Positions 46,147 through 57,115 of a stretch of DNA of 64,000 nt are shown here, piece by piece; within the stretch, counting starts at the first letter, position 1, and every line of letters starts with the position of its first letter. The notes under the pieces are model-generated. The model saw only the letters and a list, made by a program, of their open reading frames with translations. It was not told the origin of the DNA and made no database searches. Origin of the DNA: Spisula solida. Lineage: Eukaryota; Mollusca; Bivalvia; Venerida; Mactridae. The stretch covers positions 5,809,030 to 5,873,029 of the forward strand of contig OX365947.1 in NCBI GenBank assembly GCA_947247005.1, in the 5' to 3' direction. The position numbers and the translations under genes are program-made.

Positions 46147-46560
46147 ATGTTTTGGTCATTGTACCTTGTATGTGTTTTATGTTTTCTGTGCTCGGTTGGT
46201 TCAGTTGGGCATTGGGCCTTGTGTGTGTTTTATGTTTTCTGTGCTCGGTTGGTTCAGTTGGGCATTGTGCCTTGTGTGTGTTTTATGTTTTCTGTGCTCG
46301 GTTGGTTCAGTTGGGCATTGGGCCTTGTGTGTGTTTTATGTTTTCTGTGCTCGGTTGGTTCAGTTGGGCATTGTGCCTTGTATGTGTTTTATGTTTTCTG
46401 TGCTCGGTTGGTTCAGTTGGGCATTGGGCCTTGTGTGTGTTTTATGTTTTCTGTGCTCGGTTGGTTCAGTTGGGCATTGTGCCTTGTAAGTTTTTAATGT
46501 TTCTGTGCTCGACTGGTTAAGTTAAGTGCTGTCTTCCCTGTCTGAATTAATATTATCTTT
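46147..46560 (+). repeat. Dispersed repeat with 53-bp VNTR expanded to about seven units
   Basis: The motif ctcggttggttcagttgggc recurs at 46191, 46244, 46297, 46350, 46403, 46456 and (variant) 46508, an exact 53-bp period. The unit has no stop in any plus frame, and because 53 is not a multiple of three each frame reads all three phases in turn. This explains three overlapping Cys/Phe/Leu-rich ORFs of 107-122 codons that are not genes. The conserved 3' block follows. Confidence 0.9.
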
Positions 46561-48328
46561 TTATCCGATTAGTCTTTATTATACATGTATATAATTTCAA
46601 TAAAAACGAAAAAAAGTTTGATTAAGTTTGGTGTTGTGTTTATTTTACCAATCGCAGTATGCAGTGCCGACCCTTACTTAAAGAGTCGACGCCAAATCAA
46701 AACTCCACAAATATTGGCTTTAAAAGCCAATATTAGACGATTATCGGTACCGATCGGTTGAGGTGCGGATGTATTCTGTATTGTTATTAGCCCCTTTAAC
46801 TGCCGAGATCATATGTTTTAACTGTCAAGTTGGTATAGAGAAAATATTTGTATTAGAAAAGTTCGTGGGATACAATCGCATTGCACTCCTGTCTATATTT
46901 TAGTAGTAAAGTAGGCCTTTCAAATTATAAATTGTGGGCTAATGGGAACCACGTATAGCACTATCAGTGGCTCAACGAAATGCCTTCAACATGGGCAGTT
47001 TGTATATATAACATAATAAGGTGCCATGTTTTTCTGACAGGTCAATATACAAAAACATAATTATCTTCCGTGTATTTTACACAGGTCTATTACCGACACA
47101 AACATCACACTTGCCATCCTAATAGACTGTTAATTACCTATATACGCGAACACACCTATTCGTTCACAGATGCCAATTATGTATTAATTAAGACAACAAC
47201 ACATTAATCTTTAACCGCAGTGATGAGCAATATATGACGAGGTTTTTATTCCAATAAGAAGAATGTTTGGGGGGGGGGGCGTATCCAACAAGATATCTCA
47301 TGTAGACGCGTTTCTGATGGCCCTTTTGCAGTTACATCAGACAAGTCACACTACGAAAATATATGACTATGCGAAGCAATGGACAAACACTTACCGGTAA
47401 AAATGCAACATAACATTTTAGATCTACTGGCCCAAACACTATCATACGAATATGCTTTAGTGGTCACCTAAATCAAGCACGACATGTATAATTTCTATTA
47501 AAACAGATACATATATTTTTTATAAAATACAGCCATGCTTGAAGTATCCATTGTCACAAACATATTTGCTGAAGTTCCGTAAAATACTACTCCTTTTTAC
47601 ACATTGTGCATTACAGATTGTTCCTGACATCTGTACAATCAAATAATTCATTCAAATGGATAATAAGTGTCGTGTTTTTTGTATTATCACATTATTCTTT
47701 GGGTCGTAATTTTCGAGGAGTTGAACTACGTGTAAGAATCTTCGTTGCGTATTGTGGACGTTGTTTAGTCGCTAGGTTTGTTGTATTTTTGTGTTTGTCT
47801 TCGACTAAGACATTGGTAAGTGTACGCCGTGTGGTATTTCCGGAACAGTCAGACCAATAACGTACGACTTCGATGAAACGGACAGCTGTGTCCGGGCACA
47901 CTTTCTTTCCGATAGACTCAATGATTCTTTAACGTTTCTTGTGTACAACATCGCTACTCACGAGACTGCTTCTGTGGATACCTAACATATATGAATGCCC
48001 AAGTGTTTGGGCAGCAAAGAATCTAACCAGTTACCCCTCGATCAGCAATTAAGACTGCTATCCACACGAACACCGTGTGGGTTTTGATTTCGTGGTTCAG
48101 TTCATCCGTACAGTTAACGAAAACAGAAGCCCACAAATAGTAATACGTTTACAGAATAACAACACACGGGTGTGGGGGTTTAGTAGCTTAGTTATAAAAT
48201 TCCAAAACAGAAAAAACGAAAACATGCATAGTTGAAGTTATGAACTGCCATAAAAATTAACATCCATCTTAGAACTAAGAGTCGCCTTTACGAATTTGCC
48301 TATATATATTTAAAGGGTCCCATATGTT
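46561..48328. other. No gene or clear repeat family seen
   Basis: It contains a short poly-G run near 47269-47279. ORFs at 47606-47901 on both strands have no domain. Confidence 0.45.
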
Positions 48329-49882
48329 TGTGTATGTGTCACATAGACACTCGTGTGACTCGCATAGTCACTCGTCATGCATCCAATCGTCGTGTGACTC
48401 GCATAGACACTCGTCATGCATCCAATCGTCGTGTGACTCGCATAGACACTCGTCATGCATCCAATCGTCGTGTGACTCGCATAGACACTCGTCATGCATC
48501 CAATCGTCGTGTGACTCGCATAGACACTCGTCATGCATCCAATCGTCGTGTGACTCGCATAGACACTCGTCATGCATCCAATCGTCGTGTGACTCGCATA
48601 GTCACTCGTCATGCATCCAATCGTCGTGTGACTCGCATAGACACTCGTCATGCATCCAATCGTCGTGTGGCTCGCATAGACACTCGTCGTGCATCCAATT
48701 GTCGTGTGTGTCACATAGACACTCGTCATGCATCCAATTGTCGTGTGTGTCACATAGACACTCGTCATGCATCAAATTGTCGTGTGTGTCACATAGATAC
48801 TCGTCATGCATCCAATTGTCGTGCGTGTCACATAGACACTCGTCATGCATCCAATTGTCGTGTGTGTCACATATACACTCGTCATGCATCCAATTGTCGT
48901 GTCTGTCACATAGACACTCGTTATGCATCCAATTGTCGTGCGTGTCACATAGACACTCGTCATGCATCCAATTGTCGTGTGTGTCACATAGACACTCGTC
49001 ATGCATCCAATCGTCGTGTGACTCGCATAAACACTCGTCATGCATCCAATACTCGTGTGTGTCCCATTGACACTCGACAAGCTTCCAATTCGCGTGTGTT
49101 TCCAATAGACACTCGTCATGCATCCAATTGTCGTGTGTGTCACATAGACACTCGTCATGCATCCAATACTCGTGTGTGACCAATTGACCCTCGTCATGCA
49201 TCCAATTGTCGTGTGTGTCACATAGACACTCGTCATGCATCCAATTGTCGTGTGACTCGCATAGTCACTCGTCATGCATCCAATTGTCGTGTGTGTCACA
49301 TAGACACTCGTCATGCATCCAATTGTCGTGTGTGTCACATAGACACTCGTCATGCATCCAATTGTCGTGTGTGTCACATAGTTACTCGTCATGCATCCAA
49401 TTGTCGTGTGACTCGCATAGTCACTCGTCATGCATCCAAGTGTCGTGTGTGTCACATAGACACTCGACAAGCTTCCAATTCGCGTGTGTGTCCAATAGAC
49501 ACTCGTCATGCATCCAATTGTCGTGTGTGTCCAATAGACACTCGTCATGCATCCAATTGTCGTGTGTGTCACATAGACACTCGTCATGCATCCAATTCTC
49601 GTGTGTGTCCAATAGACACTCTTCATGCATCCAATTGTCGTGTGTGTCACATAGACACTCGACAAGCTTCCAATTCGCGTGTGTGTCCAATAGACACTCG
49701 TCATGCATCCAATTGTCGTGTGTGTCCAATAGACACTCGTCATGCATCCAATTGTCGTGTGTGTCACATAGACACTCGTCATGCATTCAAATCTCGTGTG
49801 TGTCCAATAGACACTTGTCATGCATCCAATTGTCGTGTGACTCGCATAGTCACTCGACAGGCATTCAATTTTCGTGTGACGC
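48329..49882. repeat. 39-bp minisatellite, about 40 units
   Basis: The unit is gtgtgactcgcatagacact cgtcatgcatccaatcgtc, with three main variants: gactcgcatag (left third), gtgtcacatag and gtgtccaatag. A fourth variant has cgacaagcttccaattcgc. Register is kept at exact multiples of 39 throughout. As 39 = 13 codons and the unit lacks stops in four of six frames, long ORFs of 210-380 codons run along both strands (repeats such as RHASNRRVTRIDT and TSVYVTHTTIGCM). Four-way openness argues for minisatellite rather than gene. Confidence 0.9.
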
Positions 49883-51862
49883 GTGATATAGTTTGGACCG
49901 GTTCGCAACGATGTAAGTTAACCAAATACATGTATATACTACTTAAGATTTGATAACGGTCAACAAATTTTCCTTGTGCATATTTAGCCAATCGAATAAG
50001 ATGGGCTGATGGAATTTTCATAATTCAAGAATGGTGCTGGCATGATTGACTTAAATAAGCATGATAGGTGAATGTTCTTCTCTAAAACCATATAGTATCA
50101 TAGGTTTAGAATATACGTGTATATCACTTACAGTATATGTGAATGTTTAGTTTTTGTAAGAACTTGTTAACTGCCATGGCATGTCTTTTCAAGCAGGTAT
50201 TAGAATGAATTTGGAACCTGCTACCAATTAGGAGCACACCAGCCTATATTACAGTGTAACTAGCGTGTAACAGACTTGTTATATAATCTAATACACACTC
50301 TGACAGATTTCATCTTATATCGACAGTATACCATCCAATTATAACAATAACTAGTAATTCATATTACTAGCACTAACAATTAACTCTAAGATTTGTCTGA
50401 TGCTGCACATAGTACACACATGAAATAAACTACAATACTATACTATACCTTTCACAAGAAGCAAAAACAACCACGTTTTCTTTAACATCTTTACTTTTTC
50501 CAGTAACGTTATCCGCTTTGAAACTATAACTTTAAACTAAACACCCAATAAATTCCAATACTTGAATCACACAGCCTTGTAGACGATTCTCTATGTTCAA
50601 ACATAATTTAATAAAACTTTCCCACATATCTACACTTTATTCCCAGGAAACAACACATCACAACGTAAGCTCCTTAGATTTCATTAAACCAAAACATGCT
50701 AATTTGATTCATAGATTGTATGTCCAACGGAAATGTTTTCATGATTAGTGAGAGGTGGTTTTTTGTCGATAAACAATACGTTAGTACTGCCAGGATAAGC
50801 ATTGCCGGTAATTCATGGCGAGATAGCAATTCTGGTGTACAGGTAACTGTTCGACCCACGAATATCACACACTCTCCCATTCTTTCACTGATTGGCAATA
50901 ACGATCGAAAACAGAGAGCCATAAATAATAACGATACACGAATCTTTGAGATAGAGATTCGGGAAAGTATTAAAACCGCATAGATTCTAAGCAAATGTTA
51001 TTGTTATCATTATTCAACAATTAGTTTATGCACAGCTAGTTCACTCGATGTGTGAACACTAAACTGAGCCAGTCATATTCAAAGATTCATAATTTTGCAC
51101 GAGAATGAACATGTATTTGTATTAGTCTAAACATCTGCCCGTTTATTATTAGTGGCTCGTGTGATGTTTGTTCTACATGTAAAGTATGCACAAATGCGAG
51201 CAGGTATACATGAAAAACTATCTGATATATGTAATAAAATAACAAAGTTGCATTGTTCTGTTTAGCTCTTTTCTGAACTGTTCTGTTCTAGTTTACTCCA
51301 ATCAATTCGGTTGTATTTTACTTTGCTCTATCTGTTCTAATATAATCTATTCTCTCTGTTCATTGCTGTTTAGTATTCGCTACAAGTGGTTTGGCATTTA
51401 CCCGAAGATATATTTTATAAATAATTTCCTGGATATGAATATAAAGGCGATAACAGATCTTAAAGATGCACCATAGATAAAAACCCGATTTTATCATGAC
51501 TAAGTCAGTAGCAAAGTTTAATTTGTAAAACATATGTACATTGATTCATTTCTCATTTTGTTCAAACAAATTAGGAATGTTACATGTATTATTGGCACAT
51601 GTGGATAGAATGTGTTGATGAAGGCACATAGAATCTTCGTGGATATTGAAATGAAATTACGATATTGATCTAAACTTTCTGATAACTAGCTGCGTTGATT
51701 AGTTTACCATAACCATTCGTTAGTTTTACTGTACCACCAGAATCACATAGACCACGCAACTTTAGTTTGATATCCGCATAAATATTACATGCATTAATTA
51801 GGGCATCACGTTTGAAAGGTTAATGAGTTGAAAATGTCTTCTAAAATTATTTATTTATGGAA
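49883..51862. other. No gene recognised
   Basis: Overlapping ORFs at 50674-50994 on both strands show no domain; no repeat family recognised. Confidence 0.45.
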
Positions 51863-51971
51863 AACCACTTCCGATTTTCATGACAATATGCTCATAAGAA
51901 GCGCCATGATATGCAGATTTCATTTATGCATGCGTCTTATAAGTTCGTAACTTCTAATACTCAGCCAGCGA
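51863..51971. mobile_element. MITE family A, half copy
   Basis: From accacttccgattttcatga to gccagcga it follows the right half of the family; the left half is missing. Confidence 0.65.
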
Positions 51972-52091
51972 TATGATTTATCATATTAATACATTAATAT
52001 AATAAAATACATAATGTTCTCTGCAGCTGTGTATAATTGTACTCAGACTTAAAACTCATTCTTTACAATGTGTATATGTTTTTGCAATGTA

Positions 52092-53089
52092 CAGGGTGCC
52101 CCAATAGAACGGAGACCTATGGTAAACATTCGTGACTTCGTCTCTCTAATCAATAACACATTCAAGGCAAAACATTAAGGGATAAACACAGTTCAAAATA
52201 CCAGCATCATAATTGTGATTATTTAGTTCAATACCCTGAGTTACCTCCCTTGTTTTCAATCACGTGTTTCGGTGTATTAGCATACAGTGAACAAGGATTT
52301 CAGCATGTTCATAAAGATAGATTTACATGGTGACCCCAAATAACAACTCAGGTGTCCCATAGTCAAGGATAATGGATCTGCATACACTGATGTTCATCAA
52401 GTACAGCAAACAAATTTACTTTAGAGCTCATATCCGAGCTATATCTAGGCCGCTTGCCCTCAAGTATAAGGTCAAATGTCAGTACTTTTTTTGCGAATGT
52501 ATCCTATTTTTGCTGCTGATTTGTTGTAATAAATTGTTTCTGCTTTCTTATAATTGCTGACACACTAAATGCCTCTGATATATATCTATGAACTCTTAGT
52601 TTGGATAAAAGTTCACCTGATTACTCTTGCTTCTTACTAAGCTTTCTGGTTGATTGTTCTCAATAATAAAAAAATAATATTTATATTTTACTTTTTTGGT
52701 GATTGTTAATGAATATTTTGAAGGTTGCCTGCTTCCCTTTTATTCAGTAAACCAACCACCTTTTCCCCGCTTTCATTATTTGATTGCAATGTTCTTCGCT
52801 TTTCACAAGATTTTCTTCAATTCTGTGTGTTTAAAACCTTGTCTCAAAATGACAGCTCAGACAACAATTTCTTATTTTTTCCACGTAAGTCAGCAAAAAA
52901 ACCAGGAATTCAAGCCATTGCTATAATGATGATGTCACTTTCTGTTTTAAAGCAAAACATATTAATACGTACCTATTTTAGAAGTAGAGATCACTTTTAC
53001 ACACTCTCACAAATGAACAGTCAAATTCATTAAAAACTAAATAAGTTATTAGGGTTTTAGGTAGATCCCCGTTTTTTGGGGACACCCTG
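52092..53089. mobile_element. Mariner-like element, about 1 kb, TA-flanked
   Basis: The left end cagggtgccccaatagaacg and right end (inverse: cagggtgtccccaaaaaacg) are imperfect TIRs of about 27 bp, with TA outside both. Internal ORFs are short; the minus strand has a fragment KSDLYF/RVSPKNGDLPKT running into the TIR. No DDE/D motif was recognised. Confidence 0.65.
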
Positions 53090-53299
53090 TATATTAGTAC
53101 TTTGGCTTCATTCCGCAAAAGTCTGTCGATATTTCTAAACTTGTAAAGCGCCATTGAACGCTTAATCAAACTGATTAACAGACGAATCTGGGATCCTAAA
53201 CTAAGTATATTTCCTACCTTGTATCCGATTTTTATACATTTGCGTGCATTTACTGAGTGAAGAATGAACAAGAGGTATTTGTAAAACACTTATGCCTCA

Positions 53300-53665
53300 T
53301 GTCAGAACAATAGTTAGGAGTGCTAAAAGTCCTGGCGTCATTGACCTACTGACCTCAAAGTCAATATGGATCATCTATTAATGATGACCAACCTCCATAT
53401 AAAGTTTGAAGATCCTTTGCCGAACCGTTCTTGAGTTATTGATCGGAAACCACTTGGTCTACGTATACATGTTAAAGGTCACAGTGTCCTGGACATTTGA
53501 CCTATGTCAAAATCAATAGGGGGTTGATGACCAACCTCAATGCAAATTTGAAGATCCTGTGCCAAACCGATCTTGAGTTATTAATAGGAAACCCTTTCGT
53601 CTACTGACCTGCCGTTAGTCCGACCGACATTAGCAAACCAATACATCTTCTTCAGGGGGCATACA
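53300..53665. repeat. Dispersed non-coding repeat (bivalve type)
   Basis: Two diverged copies of a block containing gaccaacctc.at..aa.ttt gaagatcct and cttgagttatt, followed by ccgaccgacat and cttcttcagggggcata. This style is familiar from bivalve genomic sequence. Confidence 0.5.
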
Positions 53666-54167
53666 ATACCGTAATTCGTTACTCAAGCTCACTGTACTCG
53701 CAGCTACAACACTAGTGCATTTACTGACAGAGTGGTAACTGTTTTGAAGACAACATTTCGACTCCAATTCAGATGTTAAAATGTCTATCTACTAGATTGA
53801 CGTGTAAGAGATATTTAACTTCAAATATAACAATATTTATTCTTGCACACATAAATAATACAATAATGTCACAAATGGCAAAACCACAATAATGAATTAA
53901 ATATTCTAACAATTTTAAGTACCGGTCATTCGCATCGGCTCATAACCACATACTTGAAGCAAAGTTATGCACTTGAACTGCAATGCTAACAAATAGCGAA
54001 TTCTATGCAAACAGATGTCAGACAGACATTATACAGATAAACACAAACATTGCAGTAAGCACATGTATAGTAGATGAGTAACAGTAACACAACATACAGT
54101 TAGTTTAATACGTTACATTTAGGGTGACTGCAATATTGTTCAGAAAAAGCTGCCATTGTCAGAAAAA

Positions 54168-54415
54168 GATTATATTAAGTCAGACAGGGAAGGCAGCACT
54201 CAACTAAACCAGCCGAGCACAAAAATCATTAAAAACACACAAAGCACAATGCCCAACTGAACCAACCGAGCACAGGAAACATAACAACTAAACAAGCAAA
54301 GATGCTCTCAAGTCCAAGCTGTCGAAAAGTATAATGCATTATTAGTTTCAGCGACCAAAAGACTGAATGTCCTAGCTGAATGACCCAGTTTCCACAGCAA
54401 AACGACTATAATGAT
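54168..54415 (-). repeat. Dispersed VNTR-bearing repeat, inverted copy
   Basis: attaagtcagacagggaagg, cagccgagcac, two internal units and ccaagtccaagctgtcg. A further fragment lies at about 54555-54620 (ccagggaagtcttcactc). Confidence 0.75.
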
Positions 54416-54701
54416 ATGATTACGTTTCTATTTCCCAATAACTCATGGGTATACATGCTGAGGTTTCTAATTGTTCCCATATATTTATAATGTTTCACAA
54501 AATGTTCATCAGAACTTTCCTCAAACTTCGAATAGACAAAAGGGTAAATCAAAAATCTGCCAGGGAAGTCTTCACTCAACAGAAACAGCAGAGCATGAAA
54601 GAAACAAAAACACAAGTAAACGTTACGAGGCCAACCATATAAAAGAAGCAAGAAAACAAGTAAATTAACAACTCAAACACGACAATCTGCTCCGGCAGCT
54701 T

Positions 54702-54763
54702 TCACGCCTCAGTTAGATTCGAGTCACGGTGAGTAGGAACAGCGGTGTATTGTTTGTCCACTT
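54702..54763 (-). CDS. Gene B last exon (cytoplasmic tail end), inferred
   Basis: The frame reads VDKQYTAVPTHRDSNLTEA and then a TGA stop. The acceptor proposed is aaatatag (phase 1); a better-looking acceptor (tttgtgtacag at 54788) keeps the same frame but is phase 0 and adds YKNENLNI. QYTAV is a YxxV motif of the kind bound by adaptor or SH2 proteins; it is not a strict ITIM. The composition (polar, Tyr and Thr) fits a receptor tail, but nothing else independently supports the exon. Confidence 0.4.
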
Positions 54764-54835
54764 CTATATTTAGGTTTTCGTTCTTATACTGTACACAAAT
54801 ATGAATGTACGTGTGTTTCTAGTATTTATTTGAAC

Positions 54836-54889
54836 CATATCCTTTGTCTTTCGCTTTGTCGATAATTTGATGCTTCGTCTCTATGTTGT
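54836..54889 (-). CDS. Gene B cytoplasmic tail exon, inferred
   Basis: A good acceptor (ttcatgtattgcag) in phase 1 matches the end of the transmembrane exon. The peptide NIETKHQIIDKAKDKGYG is basic and polar, as expected just inside the membrane. A weak donor (TATG followed by GTTCAA, phase 1) would join it to 54763 across a 72-bp intron. If that donor is not used, the frame continues SNKY and stops at TAG (54819-54821), giving an alternative shorter C-terminus. Confidence 0.5.
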
Positions 54890-55309
54890 CTGCAATACAT
54901 GAAATTACAACCGTATGAAATTGATCATGCTTTTAATCCAATTCTATTAATGACTTAAATTTATTAGTGTCAAGTTTAAGAACTTCTTTCATTACCGACT
55001 TAATAATTTCTAAATACATTAAAAATGAATAAAAATGTTTTATCACATAACCTGCGGAGTGCCGTAAAGCCGTGCCGTAAATATCGTTCGGCACCCCCAG
55101 ACTGTGCAATAAATATTTAAATTAGCTTGACGTGACGTTAGCCAATCCATGCATTGATACGTCAATGACGTCAGGATAATATCAACGTCGCTATGACGTC
55201 GCGCGCATTGTACCGCTAAATTTGGCTGAAACATATGCAGCGTACATCATCCTTTTGAACAATAATGAGCGTTTTCTAAGGTTTATGTGATAAATAGAAT
55301 CTAACATTC

Positions 55310-55425
55310 GTGCTCATTACATACGAGTTTTATTAAACTCGTCGACAAAAACAATATGACACTCGGCGAAGCCTCGTGTCATATCATTTTGTCCACTCGT
55401 TTAATAAAACTCGTATGTAATGAGC
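55310..55425. repeat. Palindromic fold-back element with GC-rich centre
   Basis: gtgctcattacatacgagtt plus ttattaaactcgt is inverted at the right (ctcgtttaataaaactcgta plus tgtaatgagcac). The centre is cactcggcgaagcctcgtg. It lies 55 bp below the transmembrane exon's donor. Confidence 0.8.
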
Positions 55426-55479
55426 ACTCATGCAAGATCCTCTATTTATAAATGTACAATGTACATCCTTTATACTCAC

Positions 55480-55620
55480 ACGATGTTTTATAGTTTCTGT
55501 ACTTCAATAAGAAGACAATCAGAGCCAGTATTGCTATAGCGCCAACAACTCCTCCCACTGCTCCAATTACAACTCTCGCTTGTTGTTTAGCTGAACGCTC
55601 TGGTGACGGTGCTGGTCTTT
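55480..55620 (-). CDS. Gene B exon: transmembrane helix
   Basis: Acceptor ttgttattgttttag, donor GTGAGT, 141 bp, phase 1-1. A Pro/Ser/Gln-rich stalk (RPAPSPERSAKQQAR) leads into VVIGAVGGVVGAIAILALIV plus FLL, a single helix of about 22 residues with small-residue GxxxG-like motifs (GAVGGVVGA), then the basic stop-transfer KYRNYK. This defines type I topology. Reading past the donor adds TSCEYKGCTLYIYK and a stop, a possible intron-retained form. Confidence 0.92.
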
Positions 55621-56048
55621 CTAAAACAATAACAACACTTGGTAGTTAAGTCAGAAGTATTATTGAAATATACCATATTATACAAGTAGTATTAAGAAGA
55701 TAGGAGAAAGTGGCACTTAACAAAAACATGTTAAACAGAAATATACCAAAAGTATACACTTATCTGAATGACGATATTGTGACATTTGGTGTTATAGAAA
55801 TAAAGGTGCGGAGCTCAAAATTACAATAATCCTAGGAATATTCTATAACAATTACAAATGATTTGAAAATGTATCAGATTTTTTTTGTTGGAAGAAACTA
55901 TTAGGTTGTAGGGTTTTATTTCCTCAGTCTTCCTCGGTTGTTTTCTTTTTTATTTCACTACTTTTCAAGGGTTCAACCACTTTTGGAAAAAAAATCCTCG
56001 TCGGTTTTTTTATTTTATCTGTTTTTTTTGTGTATAATTGTATAATAC

Positions 56049-56217
56049 CTTTTGTTGTAAACTTTACTGATTCCTTGGACAGTGTCATGAAGCCATTTTG
56101 GTTTCGAGAAGCGATTGTAAGGTGATAGTTTGTGTTACTGTAAAGATCTGTCTGCCTGTAAGTACATGTCTGGTTGGAAGCAAGATTTGTATAGTTGCAA
56201 TAAATCTGAGACGACAG
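56049..56217 (-). CDS. Gene B exon: second half of fibronectin III domain
   Basis: Acceptor atttacgttacag in phase 0, donor GTATTA in phase 1, 169 bp. It contains the FN3 F-G strands: LYSNTNYHLTIASRNQNG matches the L.P.T.Y...V.A.N..G signature. Two extra cysteines (IYC, QTC) 14 residues apart may form a local disulphide in the C-C' to E region. Four sequons (NYT, NQT among them) suggest glycosylation. Confidence 0.85.
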
Positions 56218-56721
56218 CTGTAACGTAAATTATAAAAGAACATACAATTTGTTGGAATCACACTTTATTTAATTATTGTGTGTTAGGTCACTCTAAAACA
56301 ACAAATGCCTTAAAATCGTACAAAATCACAATAAACCTAATCACTGTATGACTTATTGGAAGATTTCACAAATCAACCTGTACATCTATTTGCGAGCAAA
56401 AGCATCTGTGATTTCCGGTCACTGTATGACTTGTTGGGATACTATACAATTCAACGTGTATGACTTAATGCGATAAGCGGAAGTTGACCGTTCTGTTAGG
56501 ACAGACATTACTCTTAGCTATCATATAGAAGATGAAAGTGACATTTGAATGAGAATCAGCTTGGCATTTATTAGACTCTTACATTCGCGATTCCTTTGAA
56601 TGGTTTGACATCTTTATTAATTTAAAACGGATATCAAAACTTAATAGTAGCATTGCATAACATACTGGTTAAATGTAGACAATGTGTAACGTGTTAGAAT
56701 TTTCATGATTATAAGATTAAC

Positions 56722-56864
56722 CTGTGAGAACTCGTTTCCGTCAAACACTTTCATCACATCGAAGTATTGTCTTGACCCCATATCATAACCAGGTGTCCAT
56801 TGTAAGGTGACACCATCATCTGTAACATCGCTCGCGTGTATGTTGCTTGGTGCTATAGGGTTTC
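56722..56864 (-). CDS. Gene B exon: first half of fibronectin III domain
   Basis: Acceptor attttctttgcag in phase 1, donor CAG followed by GTTAAT in phase 0, 143 bp. NPIAPSNIHASDVTDDGVTL followed by QWTPG and YFDVMKVF is a standard FN3 start (P..P..L....V....V.L.W.P). The phase-0 intron inside the domain is common in FN3 genes. Confidence 0.88.
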
Positions 56865-56882
56865 CTGCAAAGAAAATACAAG

Positions 56883-57115
56883 TCGCTGGCTTTGAATTAG
56901 AAGGTCGTAAATACTACTTACGACCTTATAAGACTCATGCATATTTGAAATCTGCATCTCCAGACACTTCTTATGAGCCTATTTTCATGATAATCGGAAG
57001 TGGTCATGTTGACCAAACTGAAGTTGAAAAAGAGTAGTTTTCAGACATTCTTTTCTTGTTTTTTTTTTCAAAATATTGATTTTGTACCTACGATCCTCTA
57101 ATTCTAAGCCAGCGA
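56883..57115. mobile_element. MITE family A, full copy inside gene B intron
   Basis: It begins tcgctggctttgaattagaa 19 bp upstream of the FN3 acceptor and ends attctaagccagcga. An ORF running from the exon's antisense into the element is fortuitous. Confidence 0.8.

Noticed and set aside
46147..46520. Membrane protein genes of 107-122 codons
   Set aside because: Three overlapping frames read the same 53-bp repeat; this is a property of the repeat unit.
48329..49882. CRISPR array
   Set aside because: The repeat is continuous head-to-tail with no unique spacers, and the genome is eukaryotic.
48310..49953. Long protein-coding genes on both strands (210-380 codons)
   Set aside because: They are by-products of a 39-bp minisatellite without stops in four frames; no start context, introns or domain.
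50674..50994. Pair of overlapping ORFs as a gene
   Set aside because: No domain, splice context or repeat-free coding signature; open on both strands by chance.
16086..57037. Shared protein domain YYLRPYKTHAYLKSA in two ORFs
   Set aside because: Both ORFs are inside copies of MITE family A; the shared peptide is repeat DNA.
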